Source of the DNA: Halomonas sp. 54_146
GTDB taxonomy: Bacteria > Pseudomonadota > Gammaproteobacteria > Pseudomonadales > Halomonadaceae
Direction: 5' to 3'
NCBI RefSeq assembly: GCF_001507855.1
Contig: NZ_LGEN01000015.1
Location: forward strand, 17,586 to 81,585
DNA: 64,000 bases
Below the pieces are notes generated by a model that worked only from the letters and a program-made list of their open reading frames with translations, made no database searches and was not told the origin of the DNA. Below, in pieces: positions 10,659 to 19,388 of this stretch (its first letter is position 1; each line of letters begins with the position of its first letter). The position numbers and the translations under genes are program-made.

Positions 10659-11087
10659 TTAGCTCCAATCCAGTGGCTTAGCTAACACCAGCCCCAGCAC
10701 GCTTAGAATGCCCGCCAGTGCCACGCACAGCGCCGCCCAATTGGCGGGTTTAACCCAACGGTAGTGGCCCATTTCAAGGCGCAGGATTAACCAGCCAAAA
10801 CAGCCATGAGCTGCCACCATCGCCACCACGGCACCAAGTTTAAAGATTAGCCAGCCGCCCAGCAGGCCATGGATAAGAAACAGCAGCGTGCCCGAGGCGA
10901 TCGCCACTAAGGCGGCCGGGGTAGCGATTGAGTTATAGAAAAACCGCGGCATGGGCGGCGTGCCCTGGGCAAAGCCTGAATCTGTGCGCAATTGCAGCGC
11001 TTGGCTGAGCAAGGCAGGTAGATAAAGCAGCGAGCCGCACCAAATCACTAGCGCGGCAATGTGAAGCAGTTTAAGCCAGGGCATCAA
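10659..11087 (-). CDS. CopD/HemJ-like integral membrane protein
   Basis: 142 aa, LLHIAALVIWCGSLLYLPALL start and four TM-like segments. Confidence 0.75.
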   Translation of the reverse strand: MMPWLKLLHIAALVIWCGSLLYLPALLSQALQLRTDSGFAQGTPPMPRFFYNSIATPAALVAIASGTLLFLIHGLLGGWLIFKLGAVVAMVAAHGCFGWLILRLEMGHYRWVKPANWAALCVALAGILSVLGLVLAKPLDWS

Positions 11088-11162
11088 AGCTTCCTTGCAT
11101 TGCTAAGGCGGGAGTAAATCACTCCCTAACCTTAGTCAAAGCACCCACTTCTAGCTAGCGGC

Positions 11163-12053
11163 TTAACTCACTTGAACTTCATAACCAGTGAATTTACGGA
11201 GATTAATCACCCCGCTATCGAGGATCAAATACTGCCCTTTAACACCTTGCAGCACGCCTTCCACCAGCGGCTGCTTATCAAAGTTATGCGAGACCACTTT
11301 TTTCGGAAACACGCTGACGGGATAATGAAAATGTTGCACTGGTTGATCGAGCGAGCGAATCGCCTGCGCGCCGTGGGTCTCACGCAGTTGGTGCAAGCCA
11401 TCGGCTAGCAGGTTCAGCAACCGGTCACGCTCGGCGCTTAAATCCAGGGTTTCAACGTCACCTTTGAGCATCGCCCGCCAGTTGGTACGATCCGCCACCT
11501 GCTGTTTAAACAGCATTTCGACTAAACCAGACTGCTGGCGCGTATCGACCTCAAGAATCGGCAGCGCCTGTATCGCGCCTTGATCCAACCAGCGGGTAGG
11601 CATTTGGGTTTTGCGGGTAATGCCGACCTTGAGGCCAGACGAGTTGGCCAAATACACGATATGCGGCTGAAAACAGTGCCGCTCGCCCCACTCTGGCTCG
11701 CGGCAGGTGCCTTGGAAAAAGTGGCAGGTTTCCGGCTTCATGATGCAGGTATCACACTGCGCTAGCCGCTTAAAGCATGGGTAGCAGTGGCCTTGGGCAA
11801 AGCTCTTTTTAGTCGCCCGCCCGCAGTGGGTACAGGCGATGGCACCTGTCCAGCGTAGGCTGAGCGGCTCGCCAATACGCTCGTTTAGCGCAACCCGGTG
11901 CTCGCCTGCGCGCAAATGGTAGTCCACCGGTTCGTCTTGGCGGTTAGGTAGCGCTGCCGCCATTTTGCTTAAACAGCCCTGTACTGAAAAACCTGGCGCT
12001 GAAACACCTGGCACTGAAACACCTGGCACGGCGGCTTCAATCACGCGTGGCAT
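11163..12053 (-). CDS. DUF2797-like zinc-binding protein
   Basis: CxxC clusters (CTHCGRATKKSFAQGHCYPCFKRLAQCDTCIMKPETCHF), HIVYLANSSGLKVGITR; N-terminus is a PGVS-type repeat, so start may be internal. Confidence 0.85.
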   Translation of the reverse strand: MPRVIEAAVPGVSVPGVSAPGFSVQGCLSKMAAALPNRQDEPVDYHLRAGEHRVALNERIGEPLSLRWTGAIACTHCGRATKKSFAQGHCYPCFKRLAQCDTCIMKPETCHFFQGTCREPEWGERHCFQPHIVYLANSSGLKVGITRKTQMPTRWLDQGAIQALPILEVDTRQQSGLVEMLFKQQVADRTNWRAMLKGDVETLDLSAERDRLLNLLADGLHQLRETHGAQAIRSLDQPVQHFHYPVSVFPKKVVSHNFDKQPLVEGVLQGVKGQYLILDSGVINLRKFTGYEVQVS

Positions 12054-12321
12054 CCCGAGCCAAGCCCGCCATCTCTGGCGTTACGCCGGCGCCGCTCGCC
12101 GCCGCCCCGCAGGTACGCTGCTCTAAATAGCCCACGCGGTTCTCTTCCGGCACGTTGTTTTCAACCTCAAAACGCATCACGGTTTCTAAGCAGAGTTCGG
12201 TCTGTTCCGGCGTTAAGCGGCGGCCGTCAGGCCATTTGCGCAGCGATACCGCCTGTTTAAGGCTTTCATAAATCGCTGGGGTCATCTGGTTAATCATTTT
12301 TTCGAAGGTCATTTCGCTCAT
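12037..12321 (-). CDS. YeaC/DUF1315-like protein
   Basis: 94 aa; MTPAIYESLKQAVSLRKWPDGRRLTPEQTELCLETVMRFE. Confidence 0.85.
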   Translation of the reverse strand: MSEMTFEKMINQMTPAIYESLKQAVSLRKWPDGRRLTPEQTELCLETVMRFEVENNVPEENRVGYLEQRTCGAAASGAGVTPEMAGLARDATRD

Positions 12322-12331
12322 TGCAGGCCTC

Positions 12332-13183
12332 TTAACGATTTTTCAAACGGCGTGATGAATAATACCAGCCAGTGACAAGCCCCACGAGTAGCCCACCTAA
12401 ATGCGCCTCGTTGGCTACGTTGCCAAAACCAACGCTGCTGGCCATATCGGTCATGGTGAATACCATCCAGCCGAGCATAAATACCACCAGCATTTGCGGT
12501 ACAAAGAAACCGCTGTGCGGCACTCGGCGTGACATTAACCAAACGTGGGCAAGTAAGGCATAAACCACGCCGGACATGCCGCCAAACAGCACGGTGCCGG
12601 TCATATATTGAGCGATATTAGCACCAATGCCGGCCACAACCAGCAGCACTAGCATGGTTAAACTGCCCTGCAACGCTTCAATTTGGCGGCCGAAATACCA
12701 TACCCACATCAGGTTGAATATTAAATGCATCCAGCCAAAGTGCAGAAAGGCAGGCGATAGCAAGCGCCATATTTGACCTGAGGCAAGCGTTTGCGAAAGC
12801 GTGCCAAACACCAATTCGCCACCTGAAATGCCAATCGGCACGATGGTTAAAGCAACAATCAGCTGATCGCCAAACACGCCAATCAACGCAAACACGACTA
12901 GGCTAATGACAATCATGAGGGCTGTCACCGGCACCTGGCGAAGCGAGGCCAGTGATGAGGCCACATGCGGGGAACGCTTGGCTGAGTGTTGCAGCACCAT
13001 CGGCTCACCGCGCTCCCAGCGTTCAACCAATGCTTTAAGGTCATCGTGTTGGCGTGGGTCGGCCACCCATAGCAACTGCCCATCGGTTTCATCGGTAATG
13101 CGGTGACCAATACGGTGACGCCAAAGTGCTTTGCGCAGTTCGCTCGTATCCGCGTGATCGGGCAAAAGCATCACTGGATGCAT
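12332..13183 (-). CDS. rhomboid family intramembrane serine protease
   Basis: Rhomboid catalytic motif GGMSGVVYALLAH and C-terminal AHLGGLLVG; multi-TM. Confidence 0.93.
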   Translation of the reverse strand: MHPVMLLPDHADTSELRKALWRHRIGHRITDETDGQLLWVADPRQHDDLKALVERWERGEPMVLQHSAKRSPHVASSLASLRQVPVTALMIVISLVVFALIGVFGDQLIVALTIVPIGISGGELVFGTLSQTLASGQIWRLLSPAFLHFGWMHLIFNLMWVWYFGRQIEALQGSLTMLVLLVVAGIGANIAQYMTGTVLFGGMSGVVYALLAHVWLMSRRVPHSGFFVPQMLVVFMLGWMVFTMTDMASSVGFGNVANEAHLGGLLVGLVTGWYYSSRRLKNR

Positions 13184-13306
13184 ATCTTCCTCTCATCAAA
13201 GCGCTGGCGGCACGCTAGCCGCAGCGAGTGGGTAGTGAGTGCTCTTAATACAAACCGCTAATAATTAATACAAACCGCCAATAAAACAAACCGCCAAATA
13301 ACGCAC

Positions 13307-13334
13307 AAAAAAAACCGGCGGTGGGGACCGCCGG
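13307..13334 (-). terminator. Rho-independent terminator
   Basis: Perfect 8-bp stem (ccggcggt/accgccgg) with an 8-A tract on + strand, i.e. U-tract on minus transcript. Confidence 0.9.
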
Positions 13335-13415
13335 AGAATAAAAGCAAGGGATCATTCAAGGGAACACTTACTCAGATAGCCAGCAGCAGGGTTAGTTCAG
13401 ACGTTTTGAAAAAAA
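13307..13415 (-). ncRNA. putative sRNA A (paralogous to sRNA B at 17.7 kb); 5' end approximate
   Basis: 410-nt intergenic gap; minus strand contains TCTGAGTAAGT, TTCCCTTGAATGATCCCTTGCTT, then stem CCGGCGGT-CCCC-ACCGCCGG followed by eight U. Shares both motifs and terminator architecture with 17730-17857. Confidence 0.6.
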
Positions 13416-13477
13416 TATGTAATTTTATGTAAAATTAAAAGAAATTAATTTTTGAAGCCTTTTATTAACGTAATGAG

Positions 13478-13572
13478 CGAAGGCCAGACAAGGCGAAATT
13501 AGCTGAAAAAACGGAGTCTATGATTAATAAATGAGTATGTTGAGGCTAATTTCAACACAGTATGGGCAAGCG
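13478..13572. repeat. ERIC-like imperfect palindromic intergenic element
   Basis: Inverted arms including GAAATTAGC (13495-13503) and GCTAATTTC (13545-13553), with outer GCG..GGCC / GGGC..GCGC flanks. Confidence 0.5.
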
Positions 13573-13593
13573 CAATAGTTAATCAAAGGTTTC

Positions 13594-14586
13594 TTAGTCA
13601 AAGTCGATTTCCCAGGGCTTAGGCAGCGCCCGCTCTTCTTTCGGCACTTTAATCCACACAAAATGGTCGGCGTTTAATACCGCCTCACCACTCCACCGAT
13701 AAGCCACTAAGCGCCCATATTTCACCGCGCTGTAGTCAAGGCAGGCAATGTTACGGGTGGGCAGCGCAGGTATGCCTTCACACCAGTAATGACCAATAAA
13801 CAGCGGCGGCTGCTCTGGCCCGTAGTAGCTCAGTTTCTGGCATTCTTCATGGGTCAATGCGTGGGCTTCAAGATCACCCGGCAAGTTATCGGGCTGAAAC
13901 ACGACATCGCCCCACTGCTGGGGTGCCTCGGCCCAAAAATGGGCACGAAAGCTTTTGCGCGTAAAGCCGTCGCCGGAGTGTATCGCGATACCTTCAGGCA
14001 GCGAGATATGGGGGCCACGGGTTAAGCGATCTAAAATCCGAAACGCCTGGGTAGAGGGGTCTGTTGATTCCACCAGGAACTGTGTGTCCATGCAGCAATC
14101 AGGGCGGCGCTGCTTTAACTGTTCAATCAGCGTTGCGTCCCAGCAGGCATGCACTACACGAATGCCGTCTATCTCAAGGCATAGCGGAATCGTCTTAAAC
14201 CACGCCAGGGTATCTTCCCACTCGTTGGTGTAGTCGCGATACTGTTCCAAGGTGTCTTGAATAATACGGTTGTGGCGCGGCGTATGTTCACGCAGCCAGC
14301 GCTTGTGGCTGCCCGCAGGCGCGGGGTGGGTATACGCCAAGGCGTTATATTCGTGATTACCCATGACAATATACGCTTGGCCATGTTCGACCATTCGCCG
14401 GGCAATGGTCACCGCTAAGCGGATGCGTGGCCCACGATCTATCAAATCACCCAGGAAAATGACTTTTCGACGCGGGTGGCAATACACGCCTTTGCGCTGG
14501 TGATAACCGAGTTTTTCCAGCAGTGCCGCCAGCGTAGCGCCGCACCCATGGATATCACCAATCAGGTCGTACCCTTCCATGCTCAA
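13594..14586 (-). CDS. metallophosphoesterase (bis(5'-nucleosyl)-tetraphosphatase/PP2A-like)
   Basis: GDIHGC, GDLIDRGP, GNHEYN motifs. Confidence 0.92.
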   Translation of the reverse strand: MSMEGYDLIGDIHGCGATLAALLEKLGYHQRKGVYCHPRRKVIFLGDLIDRGPRIRLAVTIARRMVEHGQAYIVMGNHEYNALAYTHPAPAGSHKRWLREHTPRHNRIIQDTLEQYRDYTNEWEDTLAWFKTIPLCLEIDGIRVVHACWDATLIEQLKQRRPDCCMDTQFLVESTDPSTQAFRILDRLTRGPHISLPEGIAIHSGDGFTRKSFRAHFWAEAPQQWGDVVFQPDNLPGDLEAHALTHEECQKLSYYGPEQPPLFIGHYWCEGIPALPTRNIACLDYSAVKYGRLVAYRWSGEAVLNADHFVWIKVPKEERALPKPWEIDFD

Positions 14587-15515
14587 TCCCCCAACCGGTG
14601 GCTCCAGCCTAATTTGCTGCGTAGCACTTCATAGAAATTGTGGCCGATAGGATGCACCAGCTGGACACGTTCAGGCTTGCGGGTGATGACCAATACATCG
14701 TTAGGCTTGGCCACTGCGCGGGTTTGGCCATCGCAGCTAATATGCGGATATGTGTGGTTGGTTTCGCCAATATGAATGCGTATTTCACTGGCGGCATCAA
14801 TCACAATAGGCCGACTCGACAGCGTGTGGGGGAACATGGGCACCAAGGTCACAACATCTAGTTTGGGGTGCATAATGGGCCCGCCGCCAGAAAGCGCATA
14901 AGCGGTAGAGCCTGTTGGTGTGGCGATAATTAAGCCATCGCTGCGCTGGCTGTAGACAAACTGGCCGTCAATAAACAGCTCAAACTCAATCATGCGCACC
15001 GCTTTACCGGGGTGCAGCACCACTTCATTTAGCGCATCACCATTGCCTACCGCAACACCGTTACGATAAAGCACGGAATCCAGCAGAAAACGCTGTTCAA
15101 CCTCAAACTCCCCCGCCAGCACTTCACCCACGCGGGTTTCCAGTTCATCTGGCGAGATATCGGTGAGAAACCCCAAGCGTCCCCGGTTAACGCCTAAAAT
15201 CAGCGTGCCACTTCGGCATAGGGCACGTGCGGCACCCAGCAAGCTGCCATCTCCGCCTACCACAATGACCAGATCACAAAGCTCACCCAGCATGCGACGG
15301 CTCGCTTCCGGCTGGCCGTGGTGCGGCAAGGCGGTGGCAGTGCGGTCTTCCACCAACACCGCGTACTTATGTGCAACAAGATAGGTCACGAGCCGCTGAA
15401 GGGAGTCGATCACTTTATCGCTCCCCAGCCGACCAATCAGCCCAATGGTTTTAAAAGGCCTGTTTGATTGATCGCCGGAAGACGCCATCGGTAATGCTGG
15501 TAAGGTGTTACACAT
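14583..15515 (-). CDS. nadK: NAD kinase
   Basis: GGDGSLLGAARAL, NRGRLGFLTD, TPTGSTAYALSGGGPI. Confidence 0.97.
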   Translation of the reverse strand: MCNTLPALPMASSGDQSNRPFKTIGLIGRLGSDKVIDSLQRLVTYLVAHKYAVLVEDRTATALPHHGQPEASRRMLGELCDLVIVVGGDGSLLGAARALCRSGTLILGVNRGRLGFLTDISPDELETRVGEVLAGEFEVEQRFLLDSVLYRNGVAVGNGDALNEVVLHPGKAVRMIEFELFIDGQFVYSQRSDGLIIATPTGSTAYALSGGGPIMHPKLDVVTLVPMFPHTLSSRPIVIDAASEIRIHIGETNHTYPHISCDGQTRAVAKPNDVLVITRKPERVQLVHPIGHNFYEVLRSKLGWSHRLGD

Positions 15516-15579
15516 GAGCCGACTCTCGCTGACATAAGCTAGCTATTATGGAGACACCTCTGCTATCGGGCAAATAGAC

Positions 15580-16449
15580 TCAGCTAACGACAGCGTGACG
15601 ACGCTGGCACCACCAATGGTTTAGCCATAGCGAGGCCGCCATGATTAGCGCCCCCAACAGCAGGCGGGGAATATCCGCATCGCGGTTCCAAATCACCAAA
15701 TTGACCATTAACCCCGCTGGCACCAGGGCGTTGTTCATAATGGCCAGGGTGCCCGCATCCACTTTGGTGGCACCTTGATTCCAGGCGAAGTAGCCCACAC
15801 CAGATGCTACTAGCCCCAACCAGGCCAATACGCCCCACTGTAGTGATGTGGTCGGCAATGCCGCGCTGTTGCCGAATAATAAATACGCTGGCAAGGCCAC
15901 CACCATTGCGCCGATAAAGAACCAGCCAAACACGTTGTGCCACGCCAAGGTGGGGGGTAAATCAGCCGCTAAACGACGATAGCCTACCTGGCCAATGGCA
16001 AAGCAAAGATTAGCCCCTTGCACCACTAAAAAGCCTGCCCAAAAACCACTATCCACACCGTCGTAGCGAATAACCCCCGCCCCTACGACAGCGAGCAGTG
16101 CGGTCACTAGGTAGATTGGCGTAAAGCGGCCAAACAGCAGGTCATCCAGCAGCGCGATATAAATAGGCGTGAAGATGGTGAACAGCAGTACTTCAGGCAC
16201 CGACAGCAGCAAAAAGGATTGATAGAAGAAGGTGTACATCACCCCCAGCTGTATGGCGCCTAAGCCCATCAACGCTAGGCGCTGTTTACCTTGCAGCAGG
16301 CTGGGGCGTAAAAATGGCAAAAACACCAGTGTGGCAAGCGTTACCCGCAGCAGCACTGCAAAGTAGCTGTCGACTTGGCCCGCTAAATAAACCCCTATCA
16401 ACGAAAAGGAAAATGCCCACAGCGCGGTGACGCCAACCAAATACCCCAT
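15580..16449 (-). CDS. DMT/EamA family transporter
   Basis: Ten TM-like EamA architecture; start set at MGYLVG just downstream of a good promoter. Confidence 0.85.
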   Translation of the reverse strand: MGYLVGVTALWAFSFSLIGVYLAGQVDSYFAVLLRVTLATLVFLPFLRPSLLQGKQRLALMGLGAIQLGVMYTFFYQSFLLLSVPEVLLFTIFTPIYIALLDDLLFGRFTPIYLVTALLAVVGAGVIRYDGVDSGFWAGFLVVQGANLCFAIGQVGYRRLAADLPPTLAWHNVFGWFFIGAMVVALPAYLLFGNSAALPTTSLQWGVLAWLGLVASGVGYFAWNQGATKVDAGTLAIMNNALVPAGLMVNLVIWNRDADIPRLLLGALIMAASLWLNHWWCQRRHAVVS

Positions 16450-16482
16450 CGTAAACCTCATCTTATAAATTAGTTTACGAGA

Positions 16483-16510
16483 ATTATACGCATCTTGAAT
16501 AAGCTGCCAA
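16483..16510 (-). promoter_or_regulatory. sigma70-type promoter of the DMT transporter gene
   Basis: Minus strand TTGGCA-N16-TATAAT with extended TGCG upstream of the -10. Confidence 0.65.
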
Positions 16511-16537
16511 GCAGTAAACACTAATGACCGAATTTAG

Positions 16538-17047
16538 TTAACGCCGCTGCAACCACCACATCGCATACACAACGCCAGGCAGCCAACCCGCTAGCGTTAG
16601 CAGCACGGCTAACCCCACACGCTTGCTGCCTGCTTGGGTTAAGCCCACCGCCAGCGGCGGCAATAATAACGCCAGGGCATAATAAGCGAGCTTTAAGGCG
16701 TCTGGCTCTGGCACCGTTTGTTCGGCTTGCTGCGCGGGGGTCGCTTTGGGTGGCGGAGAAAAATACTCCACCGCGCTTGGCGTTGATGGGGCGGCAGCCT
16801 TGCCAGCATGCTCTTCGGCCTTTCGGTGGGCCTGCTTATCAATTTTCTGCTCTAGGGTTTCGGCCCCTTCAGCAAGGTCATCGTGATGACGCTCCCAATC
16901 TTCCCAATCGTGAGGCGTACCTGATTTTGGCCGCTGGTGCCCAGAACCCCGCGCCCGTTCCCAGGCTTTTTCTTCCAAGGTGTTCGGGCGATCAGGGTCT
17001 CGATCAAGCCCCACCCCTTTGCGGTTTAAGTACTCACGTGCATCCAT
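16538..17047 (-). CDS. protein with C-terminal Pmp3/YqaE-like two-TM domain
   Basis: Charged N-terminus; C-terminus ALLLPPLAVGLTQAGSKRVGLAVLLTLAGWLPGVVYAMWWL. Confidence 0.75.
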   Translation of the reverse strand: MDAREYLNRKGVGLDRDPDRPNTLEEKAWERARGSGHQRPKSGTPHDWEDWERHHDDLAEGAETLEQKIDKQAHRKAEEHAGKAAAPSTPSAVEYFSPPPKATPAQQAEQTVPEPDALKLAYYALALLLPPLAVGLTQAGSKRVGLAVLLTLAGWLPGVVYAMWWLQRR

Positions 17048-17143
17048 GGGCGGCTCCTTAATGCGTCAATTTACGGCCAGTTAAGTGGTTAGAAAATTAA
17101 CGGCTTAGAAAATTCAGTAAATACAGCGTTGAATAAACACAGC

Positions 17144-17182
17144 TTGCAGGCAAAGCGCTGCGGATTAAATCCGCCTACAGTA
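17144..17182. repeat. REP-like palindrome
   Basis: cttgcaggcaaagcgctGCGGATTAAATCCGCctacag, with a small internal palindrome. Confidence 0.35.
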
Positions 17183-17284
17183 AAAGAGTCGCTGCTACTT
17201 TAGCACCTAGAGACGACTGACCAGATCGCTTTGCTTGCGAGGCCTTTTTGCCATAGCGATGAATACGATGAGCAAGGAGTATCC

Positions 17285-17695
17285 ATGATGAATAGAGCAA
17301 CCCCAAGCACCGTCCGCGATATCATGTCCCGCGACTGCTACCGTGTCTCGCCCAATGCCTCGATTACCACCTTGGCTAAAGGGTTAGCACTGCACCGCCT
17401 ACCCGGTGCACCGGTGGTGGATGATGCTGATCATTTAATTGGCTTTATTTCAGAACAGGATGTCATGGGCCGCGTGTTGGATAGCATTTACCATGATGAC
17501 GAAGCGCCGCTGGTGAAAGAAATGATGCGCCAGGAAGTGCTCAGCGTCTCCCCCAATAAAAGCATTACCGACCTAGCCCAGGAGATGCTCGGCTCTAAAC
17601 CCAAGGTATACCCCGTAGTTGAGCAGCAGCGTTTGGTGGGGATCGTCACCCGACGTGATATTCTGATTGCGCTGCTTACCATACGCCGTCATTAA
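17285..17695 (+). CDS. CBS-domain protein
   Basis: Two CBS repeats (VRDIMSRDCYRVSPNASI... GFISEQDVMGRV; VKEMMRQEVLSVSPNKSI... GIVTRRDILIALL); SD AAGGAG upstream of ATG 17285. Confidence 0.93.
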   Translation: MMNRATPSTVRDIMSRDCYRVSPNASITTLAKGLALHRLPGAPVVDDADHLIGFISEQDVMGRVLDSIYHDDEAPLVKEMMRQEVLSVSPNKSITDLAQEMLGSKPKVYPVVEQQRLVGIVTRRDILIALLTIRRH

Positions 17696-17729
17696 CACGC
17701 CGCCATTAGTCAATACGTAATTTTAAGCC

Positions 17730-17757
17730 AAAAAAAACCGCTACTCGTGAGTAGCGG
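17730..17757 (-). terminator. Rho-independent terminator of putative sRNA B
   Basis: 8-bp perfect stem (ccgctact/agtagcgg), U8 on minus strand. Confidence 0.9.
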
Positions 17758-17857
17758 AAGCAAGGGATCAAAACAATAGAGCCAGAACAACAAGGTTAGC
17801 GACTGCTATCGCGATGTTGTCTGTACTTACTCAGACACGCTATGAAGGAAAAGTTCG
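17730..17857 (-). ncRNA. putative sRNA B (paralogous to sRNA A at 13.3 kb)
   Basis: Minus-strand terminator in a gap between two plus-strand genes; promoter TTGACG-N17-TTTACT; contains hairpin TGTCTG-AGTAAGTA-CAGACA, TGATCCCTTGCTT, terminator CCGCTACT-CACG-AGTAGCGG plus U8. Confidence 0.65.
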
Positions 17858-17863
17858 CAAAAA

Positions 17864-17892
17864 AGTAAAATTTTCGGCCCTAGCGGCGTCAA
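17864..17892 (-). promoter_or_regulatory. putative promoter for sRNA B
   Basis: Minus strand TTGACG (17892-17887), 17-nt spacer, TTTACT (17869-17864). Confidence 0.5.
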
Positions 17893-17944
17893 GCGTATAA
17901 TTAAGCAGCTTTTTTTAACTGATGACGCCTAGGAGCACTATAAA

Positions 17945-18304
17945 ATGGCTCTCTACCTTTTAGTGTTCGGTGTGTGTGTACTGGTGATAGGTGCGGTAAT
18001 ACTGGTGTTGATGACCTCAAGCACGCCGCGCTACCGCACAGAACCCAAAGACCTCATCGCCTTATTCGATAAAGCACTCAACAGCCAGGTGAGCGAAACC
18101 GAGTGGAACGCGTTGATTGGTTACCCTATCCGTCATAATGAGTATTTAGACGGTATCAGGCGGCGTGCCGCCCACTTAATGGAGCAACATGGCCGACGTT
18201 GGCTAGTTGCCCAGGGTAAGCCACTGCTCAATCAAGAAGGCCAAGCCGAACTGAAAGCCCTTCGCGACCACTTATCCGCTCACACCGCCCTGCGCCAGCA
18301 ATAG
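17945..18304 (+). CDS. small membrane-anchored protein of unknown function
   Basis: 119 aa, single N-terminal TM, preceded by TATAAT at 17896-17901 and aggag SD. Confidence 0.8.
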   Translation: MALYLLVFGVCVLVIGAVILVLMTSSTPRYRTEPKDLIALFDKALNSQVSETEWNALIGYPIRHNEYLDGIRRRAAHLMEQHGRRWLVAQGKPLLNQEGQAELKALRDHLSAHTALRQQ

Positions 18305-18310
18305 TTATTG

Positions 18311-18393
18311 CGGTTCAACAGAGCTTTCGCGGTTCAACAAAGCTTTCGCAGTTCAATAAAGCTTTCGCGGTTCAAGAACGTTATTGCGGTTTA
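18311..18393. repeat. 19-bp tandem repeat, about 4.3 copies
   Basis: cggttcaacagagctttcg / cggttcaacaaagctttcg / cagttcaataaagctttcg / cggttcaagaacgttattg / cggttta. Confidence 0.95.
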
Positions 18394-18404
18394 GGAGATT
18401 TGCT

Positions 18405-19238
18405 ATGCCCAGCATGATTCGTCAAATTCCCTTAGCAAGCGCCACGCAACACCATTCCCATGACTTTCACCAGATTGTGATTACGTTATGTGGCTCATCG
18501 GAATTTGAGATTGAAGGGCTAGGTGGGCGAGTCAATGCGTTTTCGGGCTGTATAGTGCCCGCCAACCACGAACACTACTACTCAGGTTACGGTCATAATC
18601 AGCAATTAATTTTCGACCTTCCAGAAGATGCCCCCGCGCTAACCGGTGAAAACCGCGAGCTGGTCGCCCTGTTTGATGCACCGCGCTTTTTTGGCTTAGA
18701 TAACGCCCTGCGCCACTATTTGGCGTTTATGCAGAGCGAGCTTGCCCAGGAATTTGACACTTCATCCAACTCATTCCAGCAAGAACGCTTAGCCGCCACG
18801 CTCTTAGGCTCATTAAAAGCGCGCTTAGGCGCAACGGCCAGCACCTCCCCGCGGCGTTTAGACTTAACGCGCATTGACCGCTTTATTCGTCACCATCTTG
18901 CTGATGAGCTTCGTGTCGCCGATTTAGCGCGGCTAGCCTGTTTAAGCGAAGCACATTTTTCCGACTGTTTTCGCGCCCAAACCGGGCTATCCCCCTGGCA
19001 ATACGTGAAGCGCCAGCGCCTGCATGCGGCGCGACAATTAATTTTACAAAGCCGCCTGCCTCTTACCGATATCGCTATTCAGACAGGTTTTGCCAACCAA
19101 AGCGCGCTTTCCCATGCTTTTCGCCGCAGCTACGGATTATCGCCGCGCAAATTACGCCAAGCTGATGCACCGCCAGCAGTCATTAACGCCACGAGCACTT
19201 CGATAGGGTCGCTAGCAGGCCAACAAAAACTCTACTAA
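18405..19238 (+). CDS. AraC-family transcriptional regulator (cupin + HTH)
   Basis: HDFHQIVI N-terminal domain, C-terminal AraC HTH (VADLARLACLSEAHFSDCFRAQTGLSPWQYVKRQRL); SD TTAGGAG; upstream of putA. Confidence 0.93.
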   Translation: MPSMIRQIPLASATQHHSHDFHQIVITLCGSSEFEIEGLGGRVNAFSGCIVPANHEHYYSGYGHNQQLIFDLPEDAPALTGENRELVALFDAPRFFGLDNALRHYLAFMQSELAQEFDTSSNSFQQERLAATLLGSLKARLGATASTSPRRLDLTRIDRFIRHHLADELRVADLARLACLSEAHFSDCFRAQTGLSPWQYVKRQRLHAARQLILQSRLPLTDIAIQTGFANQSALSHAFRRSYGLSPRKLRQADAPPAVINATSTSIGSLAGQQKLY

Positions 19239-19388
19239 AGTCGAAAGACGGCTGCGTTTGCCTTGGAATTGACATGTTTTGCCTTGAAAACAGCATACAC
19301 CTGATGCAGCCGCGCTCTACATTCGCTTACTAGCTTGGGCATAGCGCCCTGTTACTTATTCGTTCTGTTCAGACTTTCGGGGGCTTCA

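Noticed and set aside
17144-17182. REP element as a mobile repeat
   Set aside because: Only one copy seen in the window; kept as low-confidence feature but not argued as novel.
18311-18393. CRISPR-like array
   Set aside because: Contiguous 19-bp tandem units with no spacers; also true of 38308-38387. No cas genes in the window.
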